The notes under the pieces are model-generated. The model was given only the letters and a program-made list of their open reading frames with translations. It did not search any database and was not told the DNA's origin. Below, one piece after another: positions 39,901 through 47,254 of a stretch of 49,064 bases of DNA (positions are counted from its first letter, which is position 1; each line of letters opens with the position of its first letter). The stretch spans positions 1-49,064 of IMG/VR virus record IMGVR_UViG_3300022924_000004; one strand, 5' to 3'. The translations under genes were made by a program, and so were the position numbers. Source of the stretch: a virus.

Positions 39901-40380
39901 ATGGCAGAATTAGATCTCAATCAAGTACAAGAAGATATCGAAAAGATTACTCAGACAATCTGGAAAAAGCAGACTGAGGCAAGTACAGCATCAGAGAACT
40001 CTAATGACGAGAGCTTGAGTATACTGTTGACCACATTGGCACGGTATAACTCAAGTCTCGGCCGTAATGCTGCGACAGCTAAAGCTATTGCTCGAGATAT
40101 GAAGCGAGTCCTAGAGAATCTTAAAGAGGATCAAAAGACACGAGTTTCAGAACTTACTCTCAAGTATATCAATGGAGGTGGTCCGGTTGGGAAATCCGAG
40201 CACCAAGCCAAAGTTGATGCAGCAAAAGAGTTCAAACCCTTGATCGCAGACGCATTCAAGGTGTATAATGAAGTTCAGCTCATCGCAGATCAAGCAGATG
40301 ACTTAACATATCGGACTGATACATATTTAAAAATGGGTCAGACTAGGGTGAGCCTAATAAAAGCCGATAAAAAAGGATAA
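39901..40380 (+). CDS. Helical coiled-coil early protein (159 aa)
   Basis: Predominantly helical and charged throughout, with LDLNQVQEDIEKITQTIWKK and IARDMKRVLENLKEDQKTRV. A glycine-rich interruption (YINGGGPVGKSEH, near residue 90) breaks the helices. It follows SSB by eight bases and could be a recombination mediator or SSB partner; there is no motif to confirm that. Confidence 0.5.
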   Translation: MAELDLNQVQEDIEKITQTIWKKQTEASTASENSNDESLSILLTTLARYNSSLGRNAATAKAIARDMKRVLENLKEDQKTRVSELTLKYINGGGPVGKSEHQAKVDAAKEFKPLIADAFKVYNEVQLIADQADDLTYRTDTYLKMGQTRVSLIKADKKG

Positions 40381-40386
40381 TAGTTT

Positions 40387-40542
40387 ATGGCGAATACCAA
40401 TTCGCAGGAGCCTCCCTTATGGGGAAGGTACATAGAAACACCTATGAAGAAGTATTATGGAGTTCCCGGTAGTATCATCTACCCTCACATATTCTTCACC
40501 ATAGCAATACTTACAATAATAGGATTTCTTACACTAATATGA
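40387..40542 (+). CDS. Single-pass membrane microprotein (51 aa)
   Basis: ATG at 40387, no strong ribosome-binding site. The N-terminal half is soluble and the C-terminal half is one hydrophobic segment (IFFTIAILTIIGFLTLI). The stop overlaps the RusA start (ATGA). Confidence 0.5.
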   Translation: MANTNSQEPPLWGRYIETPMKKYYGVPGSIIYPHIFFTIAILTIIGFLTLI

Positions 40543-40904
40543 GAATTTGGGTCCCAGCAAAGTTTCCTAGCTTAAATGAATACATTAATGCCGAAAGGCG
40601 CAATCGTTTCTTAGCTGCTAAGATGAAGAAAGAGTGGACCGAACTCGTAACGAACACCGTTATTGAAGCCAGAGGGTCAACATTGCCTTATGTCGCAGTG
40701 TTCCCTCTCGGCATTAAGTTCATCGTACACGAGCAGAATACTCGTAGAGACATCGACAACGTAGCCAGTATGGTTGCAAAGTTCTGTCAAGATGGACTGG
40801 TTAAGGCCGGGGTTCTCCCGGATGATTCACAGAAGTACATCAACAAAATAGAGTTTGAATTTATCATTGATAAAGATAACCCGGGTGTAGAAATTATTTT
40901 ATAG
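40539..40904 (+). CDS. rusA: RusA-family Holliday-junction resolvase (121 aa)
   Basis: The sequence has the RusA signature RRDIDNVASMVAKFCQDGLV followed by LPDD, in which the aspartates of DID and PDD bind the metal. The N-terminus (PAKFPSLNEYINAERRNR) also matches the family. RusA dimers cut four-way junctions symmetrically. In phages they resolve branched replication DNA before packaging, which agrees with the neighbouring SSB and nuclease genes. Confidence 0.9.
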   Translation: MRIWVPAKFPSLNEYINAERRNRFLAAKMKKEWTELVTNTVIEARGSTLPYVAVFPLGIKFIVHEQNTRRDIDNVASMVAKFCQDGLVKAGVLPDDSQKYINKIEFEFIIDKDNPGVEIIL

Positions 40905-40922
40905 AACGGATATAGGTAGAGT

Positions 40923-41105
40923 ATGGAATTTGGAATCATTTGGACAGTTGTATACCTCATAGCTAATGGACTTATACTTGTATTTGGACCATTAATGATC
41001 GGTCAAGAACGAAAACCTCGCTTCTATACCGTAGGATGGTACATCTCTGTAGCTATTGAAATTATTGGAACCAGCATTGCGCTGATATGGGCGTACTTAG
41101 TATGA
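40923..41105 (+). CDS. Two-helix membrane protein (60 aa)
   Basis: AGGTAG precedes the ATG. Two hydrophobic segments (about residues 5-22 and 40-58) are separated by a basic loop (GQERKPRFY). The stop overlaps the start of the RNA-ligase gene (ATGA). Function unknown. Confidence 0.5.
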   Translation: MEFGIIWTVVYLIANGLILVFGPLMIGQERKPRFYTVGWYISVAIEIIGTSIALIWAYLV

Positions 41106-42010
41106 GTACCGGACCATTCCCTAAGATTCTCCATGTAGGTCATAAGGATATCTCAACATTGTTTGATGATGTCGTGGAGATCACAGAAAAAGTAGACGGA
41201 TCTCAACTGGGATTCGGCAAAGTAAACGGAAGACTATTTGTTCGATCGAAGGGACGCGAGTTAGATCTCGATAACCCTGATGGAATGTTTATGAAAGCGG
41301 TAGAATATGTTAGAAGTATTGAAGACAGGCTCCCAGATAACTATACGTTCTACGGGGAATACCTCCAGAAACCGAAGCATAATACACTGGCCTATGACCG
41401 AGTACCAACTAACGGTATTGCACTTTTTGGAGTCTATAACTACGAAACAAAAGAGTTTTATGATTATGAAACCATACAGGTATGGGCGAACAAACTTGAG
41501 GTTGATGCAGTCCCAGTCATTAAACTCGGAATCAGCAACCCAGAAGAAGTACTAGAATTTGTAAAGAATAGGGTAAGTTACCTTGGTGGACAGAACATTG
41601 AAGGCGTGGTAGTTAAAGCGTACAAGCCTTGGCTATTCCTTAACTCAATTCCACTATCAGTAATGAGTGGTAAATATGTTACAGAAGAATTCAAAGAAGT
41701 CCACGGTGCAAACTGGAAAGCGGAGAATACCAATAAGGGTCAACTCGCAGTCGCAATCGGTAAGTATAAAAGTGTCGCGCGGTGGAACAAAGCAGTACAA
41801 CATTTACGAGATGCTGGCAATCTTTCCGGATCGCCCAAGGATATCGGACTTCTTATAAAAGAAGTGAGACGAGATGTTGAAGAAGAAGAGAAGGAAAACA
41901 TTAAAGATATTCTATGGAAGATCTATGGTGATAAGTTCCTTCACGAAGCCGGAAGTGGCTTACCTCAATGGTATAAAGAAGAGTTAGTGAAAGGAAATAT
42001 AGACGTATGA
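41102..42010 (+). CDS. RNA ligase, Rnl2-like (302 aa)
   Basis: ATG 41102 overlaps the preceding stop. The nucleotidyl-transferase motifs are visible: EKVDGSQLGFG with K30 as the AMP-accepting lysine, YGEYL (motif III) near residue 86, and a late IEGVVVKAY (motif IV) near residue 170 followed by KYVTEEFKE (motif V). The ligase seals RNA nicks, and together with the downstream kinase-phosphatase it would repair RNA cleaved by host anticodon nucleases. The C-terminal about 100 residues are helical. Confidence 0.8.
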   Translation: MSTGPFPKILHVGHKDISTLFDDVVEITEKVDGSQLGFGKVNGRLFVRSKGRELDLDNPDGMFMKAVEYVRSIEDRLPDNYTFYGEYLQKPKHNTLAYDRVPTNGIALFGVYNYETKEFYDYETIQVWANKLEVDAVPVIKLGISNPEEVLEFVKNRVSYLGGQNIEGVVVKAYKPWLFLNSIPLSVMSGKYVTEEFKEVHGANWKAENTNKGQLAVAIGKYKSVARWNKAVQHLRDAGNLSGSPKDIGLLIKEVRRDVEEEEKENIKDILWKIYGDKFLHEAGSGLPQWYKEELVKGNIDV

Positions 42011-42153
42011 GTTATGTAATCATATACAAAGACGATAATTACCGCACTACTTTTACCGAAGTAGCTACGGACAAAGAAGCTGTAGAAGAAGCAAGAAAGC
42101 ACAGCGGGTCAGTAATTATAAAAGCACAAGATCTAAAGCTAGAAGAAGAGTAA
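42007..42153 (+). CDS. Early hypothetical protein (48 aa)
   Basis: Overlaps the ligase stop (ATGA). The product MSYVIIYKDDNYRTTFTEVA is a small alpha/beta protein ending with an acidic helix. Function unknown. Confidence 0.45.
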   Translation: MSYVIIYKDDNYRTTFTEVATDKEAVEEARKHSGSVIIKAQDLKLEEE

Positions 42154-42154
42154 T

Positions 42155-42358
42155 ATGAAAACTAAAATCAAAGTTGAGTATTACCATGACGTTCACGAAC
42201 AGATCCTAGAACTCCATGCAGCTATGCAGGAAATAAAATCTAGTGGCTTGACAGAAGAAGCGATTGTATTATTACTACAGAACGCATCAAAAGAATCAAA
42301 GACATCAATTAGAAATGTACTCTACGCGCTAGAGAACATAGATCGGTACTTGAAGTAA
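42155..42358 (+). CDS. Early hypothetical protein (67 aa)
   Basis: A small, largely helical protein with VEYYHDVHEQILELHAAMQE and SKESKTSIRNVLYALENIDR. The stop overlaps the next start. Located inside the RNA-repair cassette, but no motif. Confidence 0.5.
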   Translation: MKTKIKVEYYHDVHEQILELHAAMQEIKSSGLTEEAIVLLLQNASKESKTSIRNVLYALENIDRYLK

Positions 42359-42510
42359 TGCCTAAGCTAGTATTTGAATTTAAAACACAAGAAGATCTCG
42401 ATAACTGGTATGGATTTTATTCCGACGGTGGTGGAGAAGACGGTATCTATGAAGGCTTCGCTCAAGAAGGCTGGGATTACCCTGAAATCAAAGTAACACA
42501 GGAGTCATAA
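42358..42510 (+). CDS. Early hypothetical protein (50 aa)
   Basis: The product begins MPKLVFEFKTQEDLDNWYGF, then a DGGGEDG turn, and ends in a strand. Start and stop overlap neighbours by one base. Function unknown. Confidence 0.5.
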   Translation: MPKLVFEFKTQEDLDNWYGFYSDGGGEDGIYEGFAQEGWDYPEIKVTQES

Positions 42511-43400
42511 TGCCTAAAGTATTAATCCTACGAGGAATCCAAGGATCCGGCAAGTCAACCTACGCTAAGAAACTTGTTGATAAAGGCGGATGGATCAGAG
42601 TAAATAAAGATGATTTACGAGCAATGTTATTCAACAGTAAGTTCAATGGCAAGAAAGAGAAAGCCATCCTTACAATTAGGGACCGTATTATTACTAACGG
42701 CCTTCGCTACGGTTATAATGTTGTGGTTGACGATACCAACCTTAATCCTACTCATATTGACAGGATTGGTGAAGTCGTAGAAAACCAGCAATACATCGAT
42801 AACGATGGAGCTGAAGAAGACAAGAAAGTAACATACGACATTGAGATTAAAGACTTTGAAGTAACACTTGATGAAGCAATTAAGAATGATCTTAAGCGCG
42901 AGAAGTCTGTTGGTGAAACTGTTATCCGTGACACATGGAATAAGTGGATCCGACCAACATTAACACTAGATTTAACACCGAAGGACGAATTAGAAAGTGC
43001 AGCAATTTGGGATCTTGATGGTACACTGGCACTACTTAATGGCCGTGATCCATATGACGCTTCTGAAGCTGAGTATGACTTGCCAAATTACCCAGTTATC
43101 GACGCTTTGCACCGCTACCAAGAAGATGGTGGTAAAGTTATCATCACTTCGGGAAGAAGCGATGAATATGAAAAACAAACGTTCGCGTGGTTAGAGAAGA
43201 ATAATATTAAGCCTGACGTTATCATTATGCGTAAGCAAGGTGATACTCGTAAAGACTACGATGTTAAAAAAGAAATGTTCATGGATCACATCTATGGAAA
43301 GTTCAATGTAGAATTCGTATTCGATGATCGACAACGTGTAGTTGACGGATGGCGCGATCTTGGACTCACAGTATTCCAAGTAGCAGATGGTAACTTCTAA
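42510..43400 (+). CDS. Polynucleotide kinase-phosphatase, T4 Pnkp-like (296 aa)
   Basis: The N-terminal P-loop kinase has GIQGSGKST (residues 10-17) and VVVDDTN (71-77). The C-terminal HAD phosphatase has DLDGT (168-172), SGR (214-216) and a late FDDRQRVVDGWRDLGL close to the T4 Pnkp pattern. The enzyme phosphorylates 5'-OH ends and removes 3'-phosphates, giving ends the RNA ligase at 41102-42010 can seal. The two enzymes form an RNA-repair system. Confidence 0.9.
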   Translation: MPKVLILRGIQGSGKSTYAKKLVDKGGWIRVNKDDLRAMLFNSKFNGKKEKAILTIRDRIITNGLRYGYNVVVDDTNLNPTHIDRIGEVVENQQYIDNDGAEEDKKVTYDIEIKDFEVTLDEAIKNDLKREKSVGETVIRDTWNKWIRPTLTLDLTPKDELESAAIWDLDGTLALLNGRDPYDASEAEYDLPNYPVIDALHRYQEDGGKVIITSGRSDEYEKQTFAWLEKNNIKPDVIIMRKQGDTRKDYDVKKEMFMDHIYGKFNVEFVFDDRQRVVDGWRDLGLTVFQVADGNF

Positions 43401-43789
43401 TGCTCTACGTCTTGACGACATACCAAGATAGCCACTATTACAGGAATTATACTCTGCGATATGGGTATCTTGGTAAAGAGAAGATGGATGATTACAACGG
43501 AGAAATTCTTGCATTCATTCCGGTAGTAAGAGCAGAGACAAGTGAACGGTTTGAATACGATGGGTTCTCATACAGAGATCCTAAGCCAGCTAAATTTGAT
43601 CTTAAGAACCTAGAAATTGTTACTAACCCTGAACCTATATCTTTAGCTGAATACACTATTAAACCAGTTAAACAGCGAGAAGCCAATAAGGTTATTGAAG
43701 CAATAGAGAACAAAGCTTTTAAAGAAGCACAAATCTCAGCTGATTTCAAGAACGTATCTGAAAAACTTAAAGTATTGATGGAGTTGTAA
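43400..43789 (+). CDS. Early hypothetical protein (129 aa)
   Basis: A mixed alpha/beta protein beginning MLYVLTTYQDSHYYRNYTLR, with a helical C-terminus rich in K and E (KPVKQREANKVIEAIENKAF). It is in the same overlapping chain (TAATG) as the kinase-phosphatase. No family is recognised. Confidence 0.5.
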   Translation: MLYVLTTYQDSHYYRNYTLRYGYLGKEKMDDYNGEILAFIPVVRAETSERFEYDGFSYRDPKPAKFDLKNLEIVTNPEPISLAEYTIKPVKQREANKVIEAIENKAFKEAQISADFKNVSEKLKVLMEL

Positions 43790-44067
43790 TGCCAACTAAA
43801 GATACACTCAAAGAGCGCGGTAGTCGCTACGGTAATTACCTAGAACAAACTACCATCATTAAAAATATAGAGAACGCGATCCACGAGACTGGCGCCGGTG
43901 TAGTTTGGTTAGGCCTAGAGGCTGATCAAAAAGACGCACTCTATATGATCATCGTAAAGATGAGTCGTATCCTGAATGGTGATCCTGATTATGCAGATAA
44001 CTGGGAAGACATCGCCGGATATGCAACATTAGTAGCTAATAGATTGAACGGAGTTAAAAGTGAGTAA
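43789..44067 (+). CDS. DUF6378-like phage protein (92 aa)
   Basis: The pattern ERGSRYGNYLEQTTIIKNIE, followed by QKDALYMIIVKMSRILNGDP, then DNWEDIAGYATLVANRL, follows the common small phage protein domain DUF6378. This family may be related to MazG-like nucleotide enzymes, but no function is proved. It is short and entirely helical. The fit is good, though based on memory of the pattern. Confidence 0.65.
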   Translation: MPTKDTLKERGSRYGNYLEQTTIIKNIENAIHETGAGVVWLGLEADQKDALYMIIVKMSRILNGDPDYADNWEDIAGYATLVANRLNGVKSE

Positions 44068-44266
44068 TGTAGGCGGATTTTCATTATGGGGAGCGGCGTT
44101 TCTTACGACACTCGTATTCCTCGTCCTAAAGTTGACAGCAGTAATTACATGGTCATGGTGGTGGATCTTCTCCCCTCTTCTGATCGCAGCTGGAATAACA
44201 GCGGTAGTATTAGTAGTTATCGGACTCATCCTACTCCTGATCCTTCTCGCAGCGCTGAAAGATTAG
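44060..44266 (+). CDS. Membrane protein with two to three helices (68 aa)
   Basis: GTG start overlapping the previous gene by eight bases. Almost the whole product is hydrophobic: GAAFLTTLVFLVLKLTAVIT, a WSWWWIFSPL middle, and GITAVVLVVIGLILLLILLA. Basic residues appear only at the very end. Function unknown. Confidence 0.55.
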   Translation: MSNVGGFSLWGAAFLTTLVFLVLKLTAVITWSWWWIFSPLLIAAGITAVVLVVIGLILLLILLAALKD

Positions 44267-44270
44267 TACT

Positions 44271-44423
44271 ATGAGTGAACGCGAAGATAAGGCCATTGAA
44301 ACCATTTGTGTTCCAATAGGGTATCTTCACGAACTAGAAGAACTAAAAACAAAGGAACAAGAAGATGACGATGGAACGACAGACGACACAACAACCGGAG
44401 ATGCAAAGCCCTCCGATAAGTAA
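44271..44423 (+). CDS. Early hypothetical acidic protein (50 aa)
   Basis: The product MSEREDKAIETICVPIGYLH continues with an acidic, disordered tail rich in D and T. It overlaps the next gene by 59 bases in another frame. Function unknown. Confidence 0.4.
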   Translation: MSEREDKAIETICVPIGYLHELEELKTKEQEDDDGTTDDTTTGDAKPSDK

Positions 44424-44574
44424 AGAAGAACTATTCTCGCTGAGAGACGTTCTCGAGGGCATGAGTCCATTGGAACTTCAGGCACATAAACTAAAGATGC
44501 TAAATGGTATATCGGATCGAGAGGCTATTGTCCACTTGATCAATGACGTACTGGATGGTAACGGGGTAATTTAA
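44365..44574 (+). CDS. Early hypothetical protein (69 aa)
   Basis: AAAGGAAC is well placed before ATG 44365. After a disordered, Q/T-rich start, two amphipathic helices (KEELFSLRDVLEGMSPLELQ, and REAIVHLINDVLDGNG) follow. It overlaps the preceding gene. Function unknown. Confidence 0.5.
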   Translation: MTMERQTTQQPEMQSPPISKEELFSLRDVLEGMSPLELQAHKLKMLNGISDREAIVHLINDVLDGNGVI

Positions 44575-44576
44575 AA

Positions 44577-45098
44577 ATGGTAGAAACAGCAGAACAGGCT
44601 AAGTTGGGTAGTAAAACCCTACTAGAAGAGGCTGTAAAGGATAGCGGATATACGCGTATCGAGATCGTAAAGGTCGCATACATGGATTATCTCGTATCCG
44701 AACGACAGGTAAGGGCCTTGCAAAATGTGCTCGGTGGTAACTTACCTAAACACACCTACAATGATCGAGTTGGTGGTATGAAACGAATCGATCGAACTTC
44801 TGCATTACGCAGGGGAAACCGAAAGCTAGGTATTAACATCACTCGGAGCGCCGGTAAGACATCTAAGCACATGAAGTTCTTTGATAAGCTTATGACAGCG
44901 CAACAAAGATCTGGATACTTGTACGATAGGTTTGAAGCATTAGCGAGACAGCTGACACCAGAGGAACAGAACTCAATTATGACGGGTGTTCCATTGCCGG
45001 TTAACGTTATGGCGGATAAGCCCAAGAAACAATCCATTGTGACGCAGATTAATAGTTCAGGTGAGCATAAAATCGAAGTTAATAAGAAAGTAGTATAA
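44577..45098 (+). CDS. Early hypothetical protein (173 aa)
   Basis: A largely basic, helical protein with KTLLEEAVKDSGYTRIEIVK and a basic centre (KRIDRTSALRRGNRKLGINI). It looks nucleic-acid-binding, with a helical C-terminal half. No domain is recognised. Confidence 0.5.
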   Translation: MVETAEQAKLGSKTLLEEAVKDSGYTRIEIVKVAYMDYLVSERQVRALQNVLGGNLPKHTYNDRVGGMKRIDRTSALRRGNRKLGINITRSAGKTSKHMKFFDKLMTAQQRSGYLYDRFEALARQLTPEEQNSIMTGVPLPVNVMADKPKKQSIVTQINSSGEHKIEVNKKVV

Positions 45099-45100
45099 GT

Positions 45101-45394
45101 ATGTGTTTAAACGCAAATCGACCAGAATCTCGCACAGCGACAGAGGCAGCTTCTTTATTCTATGAAGATCTAGAACGTAAGACGGCTCGAGATATTATTG
45201 GAAATCATAATCCTAGTAATAACCCAGCAGTTGATAAGATTAAAGCAGCAGCGGTAGAGCTAATTATTGCTATCCACCAAGCTGAAGGTATCGGTTCAGA
45301 AGACTGGGCGCCAGCTCATTGGAACGAACTAGCTGTGGATAACGTTGTTATTGCATCGATGTTAGCAGTAAAAGCTGCAACTTTCAAGCAATAA
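45101..45394 (+). CDS. Possible Acb2-like anti-CBASS sponge (97 aa)
   Basis: The C-terminal two-thirds, from GNHNPSNNPAVDKIKAAAVE to ELAVDNVVIASMLAVKAATF, follows the helix-loop-helix plan of small Acb2/Tad1-like phage proteins that bind cyclic nucleotides in hexamers. These have NPS-x-x-x-V-x-x-I-K-x-x-A and a final amphipathic helix with A-M-x-A-V-K-A. The resemblance is judged by eye and could be accidental. Confidence 0.35.
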   Translation: MCLNANRPESRTATEAASLFYEDLERKTARDIIGNHNPSNNPAVDKIKAAAVELIIAIHQAEGIGSEDWAPAHWNELAVDNVVIASMLAVKAATFKQ

Positions 45395-45398
45395 AGTA

Positions 45399-45427
45399 TT
45401 GACATTTTGAACAAGGTGTGCTATATT
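45399..45427 (+). promoter_or_regulatory. Promoter of the tail-lysozyme gene, leaderless
   Basis: TTGACA (45399-45404) and TATATT (45422-45427) with 17 bases between, and TGTGC before the -10. Six bases separate the -10 from the GTG at 45434, so transcription should begin at the start codon. Confidence 0.85.
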
Positions 45428-45433
45428 GAATAA

Positions 45434-46036
45434 GTGATTCAACTACTAATAGTCGCGGTAGCAGTAACATTCAGTTTACTCACTATCCCGATCGAAGCAG
45501 CACAACCACCTGTCGCCAATGAGCCTCCGGCCATTGTTGCAGTTCAAGAAGAAAAGAAAGTGGAACCGATAGTGGAAACTCCGAAAGAAGTAACTCCTGA
45601 ACCGGCTCCCGTAGTAGAACAGCAAATAGCACCTACACAATCAAACACAACCCCTTCAGAAAACGAAAGCATTGCTTGGAACTTTCTGATCTCTCAAGGG
45701 TTTACTCGTAACCAGACAGCTGGTATAATGGGTAATCTCCAACAAGAGCACGGCTTTAATACATCCGATGTCCCCGGTGGACTCGGCATTGTCCAGTGGA
45801 CAAGTGGTCGTAGGGCAGCACTCATCAATAAAGGTAACTACTTGGACATTAATGTTCAGTTAAACTACTTGATGGAAGAATTAAACGGAAGCGAGTCTGG
45901 AGCAAAGGCAGCCGTACTAGCGTACGACGGCGTTGAATCAGCGACGATCGCATTCCAAAATAAGTTTGAGAGATGTGGCACTTGTATGCAGTCTCAACGA
46001 ATAATGTACGCCTACGAAATACTAGGACGACATTAA
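45434..46036 (+). CDS. Secreted phage-tail-lysozyme domain protein (200 aa)
   Basis: The GTG start matches the promoter (leaderless). Residues 1-23 form a signal peptide (IVAVAVTFSLLTIPIEA, cleavage after EA-A). A disordered P/E/V-rich linker follows (about 24-75), and then a phage-tail-lysozyme domain (GFTRNQTAGIMGNLQQEHGF, then GIVQWTSGRRAAL and a C-terminal CGTCMQ). The conserved glutamate is in QQEHGF. The family is typical of virion lysozymes and is frequent in Saccharibacteria. Here it is secreted and expressed from a strong early promoter, unlike the late lysis genes. Confidence 0.8.
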   Translation: MIQLLIVAVAVTFSLLTIPIEAAQPPVANEPPAIVAVQEEKKVEPIVETPKEVTPEPAPVVEQQIAPTQSNTTPSENESIAWNFLISQGFTRNQTAGIMGNLQQEHGFNTSDVPGGLGIVQWTSGRRAALINKGNYLDINVQLNYLMEELNGSESGAKAAVLAYDGVESATIAFQNKFERCGTCMQSQRIMYAYEILGRH

Positions 46037-46061
46037 TAAAAAGCAACCTCTTGTGGGTTGC
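46034..46061 (-). terminator. Minus-strand terminator-like hairpin
   Basis: On the minus strand GCAACC/GGTTGC with a seven-base loop is followed by TTTTTATTA. On the plus strand no U-run follows. It is therefore oriented to end a transcript coming from the 46062-46259 region on the minus strand. Confidence 0.6.
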
Positions 46062-46259
46062 GAAGAGTAAAAGGCTTGAACGTGCAGACATCGCCCGTGA
46101 GCGATGGCCCCCGTTGGCTGGATTAAACGTAATTAGCCTCACGGCGTAGATATTAATCCACTCTTCGCAGTTCGCAAGGACTGTCCCTTATACCCCCTTT
46201 CGATGGTCTGATAACGAGGAGTTATCAGCGCAAGCTCGGCAAGCACTCCGAGGCCATCA
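46034..46259 (-). ncRNA. Structured RNA element, probably minus strand (~225 nt)
   Basis: The region has no good gene. It contains GCGAAGAGT (46060-46068) with ACTCTTCGC (46160-46168); TGGATTAA (46119-46126) with TTAATCCA (46153-46160); CATCGC/GCGATG (46089-46106); and a closed three-way junction at 46202-46258 with stem GATGGTC/GGCCATC and hairpins CTGATAAC/GTTATCAG and CTCGG/CCGAG. Read on the minus strand, one loop becomes a GTGA (GNRA) tetraloop at 46136-46145, and the RNA ends with the terminator at 46034-46061. No clear minus promoter was found, so plus-strand leader function is the alternative. Confidence 0.45.
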
Positions 46260-46280
46260 CCTAATTAATGAATGGAATTT

Positions 46281-47045
46281 ATGATAGAACCTAGGATATT
46301 ATTGTACGACCTTGAAGTGTCTCGCGACATTGTAGAAGGATACGGAAACAAATGGGAGTTTAAAGTAGTCAAGACTACGCGACACCAAGAACTTATGAGC
46401 TTCGCATGGAAGTGGCTCGGTGAAAAGAAGATACACTATCTAAGCCGACATGACTTTGACACATACGGAGCATTCGTATTCGCACTCTGGGAACTTCTAG
46501 ATGAAGCCCATATCGCTATCGCTCACAACGGTATCAAGTTCGATAACAGGATGGCTAATCGATTCTTCATTAAAGAGAATCTAACACCTCCATCACCGTT
46601 CCGATCTATTGATACACTACAGGCAGCTCGAAGGAATTTCAAGTTCCAAGGCAACAGCCTGAATGAACTCGGTGAATACCTCGAAGTTGGCCAAAAAGAA
46701 AAGATCACATACGCGGATCTTGAAGAAGACTTTATGTCAGATAATCCTAGCCGTAAAACACTTAAGGCTATGGAGAAATATAACAAGCAAGACATCGTTC
46801 TACTTGAAGCAGTATACCTAAAGTTACGCCCTTACATTAGGAATCACCCGAACCTCGCAGTTGTCTCACAACGACCTGAAGTCTGTGGAGTCTGTATGGG
46901 TACTAACTTCCAGTCAAGGGGCACGATCGAAACTAACAGTGCAACTTACCGAGCATTCCGTTGTACCACTTGTGGAACTACACAACGTCTAAGGTTACAA
47001 GACAAAGAACATAGACACGATAAATCAGTTTATGTTAATGTATAA
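46281..47045 (+). CDS. DEDD 3'-5' exonuclease with C-terminal zinc ribbon (254 aa)
   Basis: ATG 46281 has GGA five bases upstream and is preferred over ATG 46272. Exonuclease motifs are visible: DLE near the start (LLYDLEVS), AHNGIKFDNRMANR (Exo II), and YNKQDIVLLEAVY (Exo III, Y-x3-D), the set of the DNA-polymerase proofreading exonuclease. No polymerase domain is present. The C-terminus has CGVCMG and CTTCGT, a zinc ribbon. It may act in DNA repair or as a stand-alone proofreading or nucleic-acid-degrading enzyme. Confidence 0.8.
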   Translation: MIEPRILLYDLEVSRDIVEGYGNKWEFKVVKTTRHQELMSFAWKWLGEKKIHYLSRHDFDTYGAFVFALWELLDEAHIAIAHNGIKFDNRMANRFFIKENLTPPSPFRSIDTLQAARRNFKFQGNSLNELGEYLEVGQKEKITYADLEEDFMSDNPSRKTLKAMEKYNKQDIVLLEAVYLKLRPYIRNHPNLAVVSQRPEVCGVCMGTNFQSRGTIETNSATYRAFRCTTCGTTQRLRLQDKEHRHDKSVYVNV

Positions 47046-47068
47046 GACTAACTAAAACGGAGAACTAG

Positions 47069-47254
47069 ATGGGCAATATAGCTTTAGCACAAAAACTCAA
47101 CGACGAAGAACTAACACTAGAACAAAAGCTTGCCCTTATTGATCAAGCCATGAAAGAACAAGAAGCAGAAGATAGGGACCACGCCATTAACACTGGTACA
47201 GTATACGCTCCGCGTGACCCATCAGATGCATTTGCTTGTGAGGGATGTCAATAA
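47069..47254 (+). CDS. Early hypothetical protein with CxxC end (61 aa)
   Basis: CGGAGA precedes the ATG. The protein is helical and charged (LNDEELTLEQKLALIDQAMK) and ends CEGCQ. The stop overlaps the glutaredoxin start (TAATG), so expression is probably coupled. A role with the glutaredoxin is possible. Confidence 0.5.
   Translation: MGNIALAQKLNDEELTLEQKLALIDQAMKEQEAEDRDHAINTGTVYAPRDPSDAFACEGCQ

Noticed and set aside
46202-46258. Three-way junction as a purine riboswitch, TPP riboswitch or tRNA
   Set aside because: The junction and loops lack the conserved purine-switch sequences, the TPP core and a T-arm; the structure is kept only as an unassigned element.
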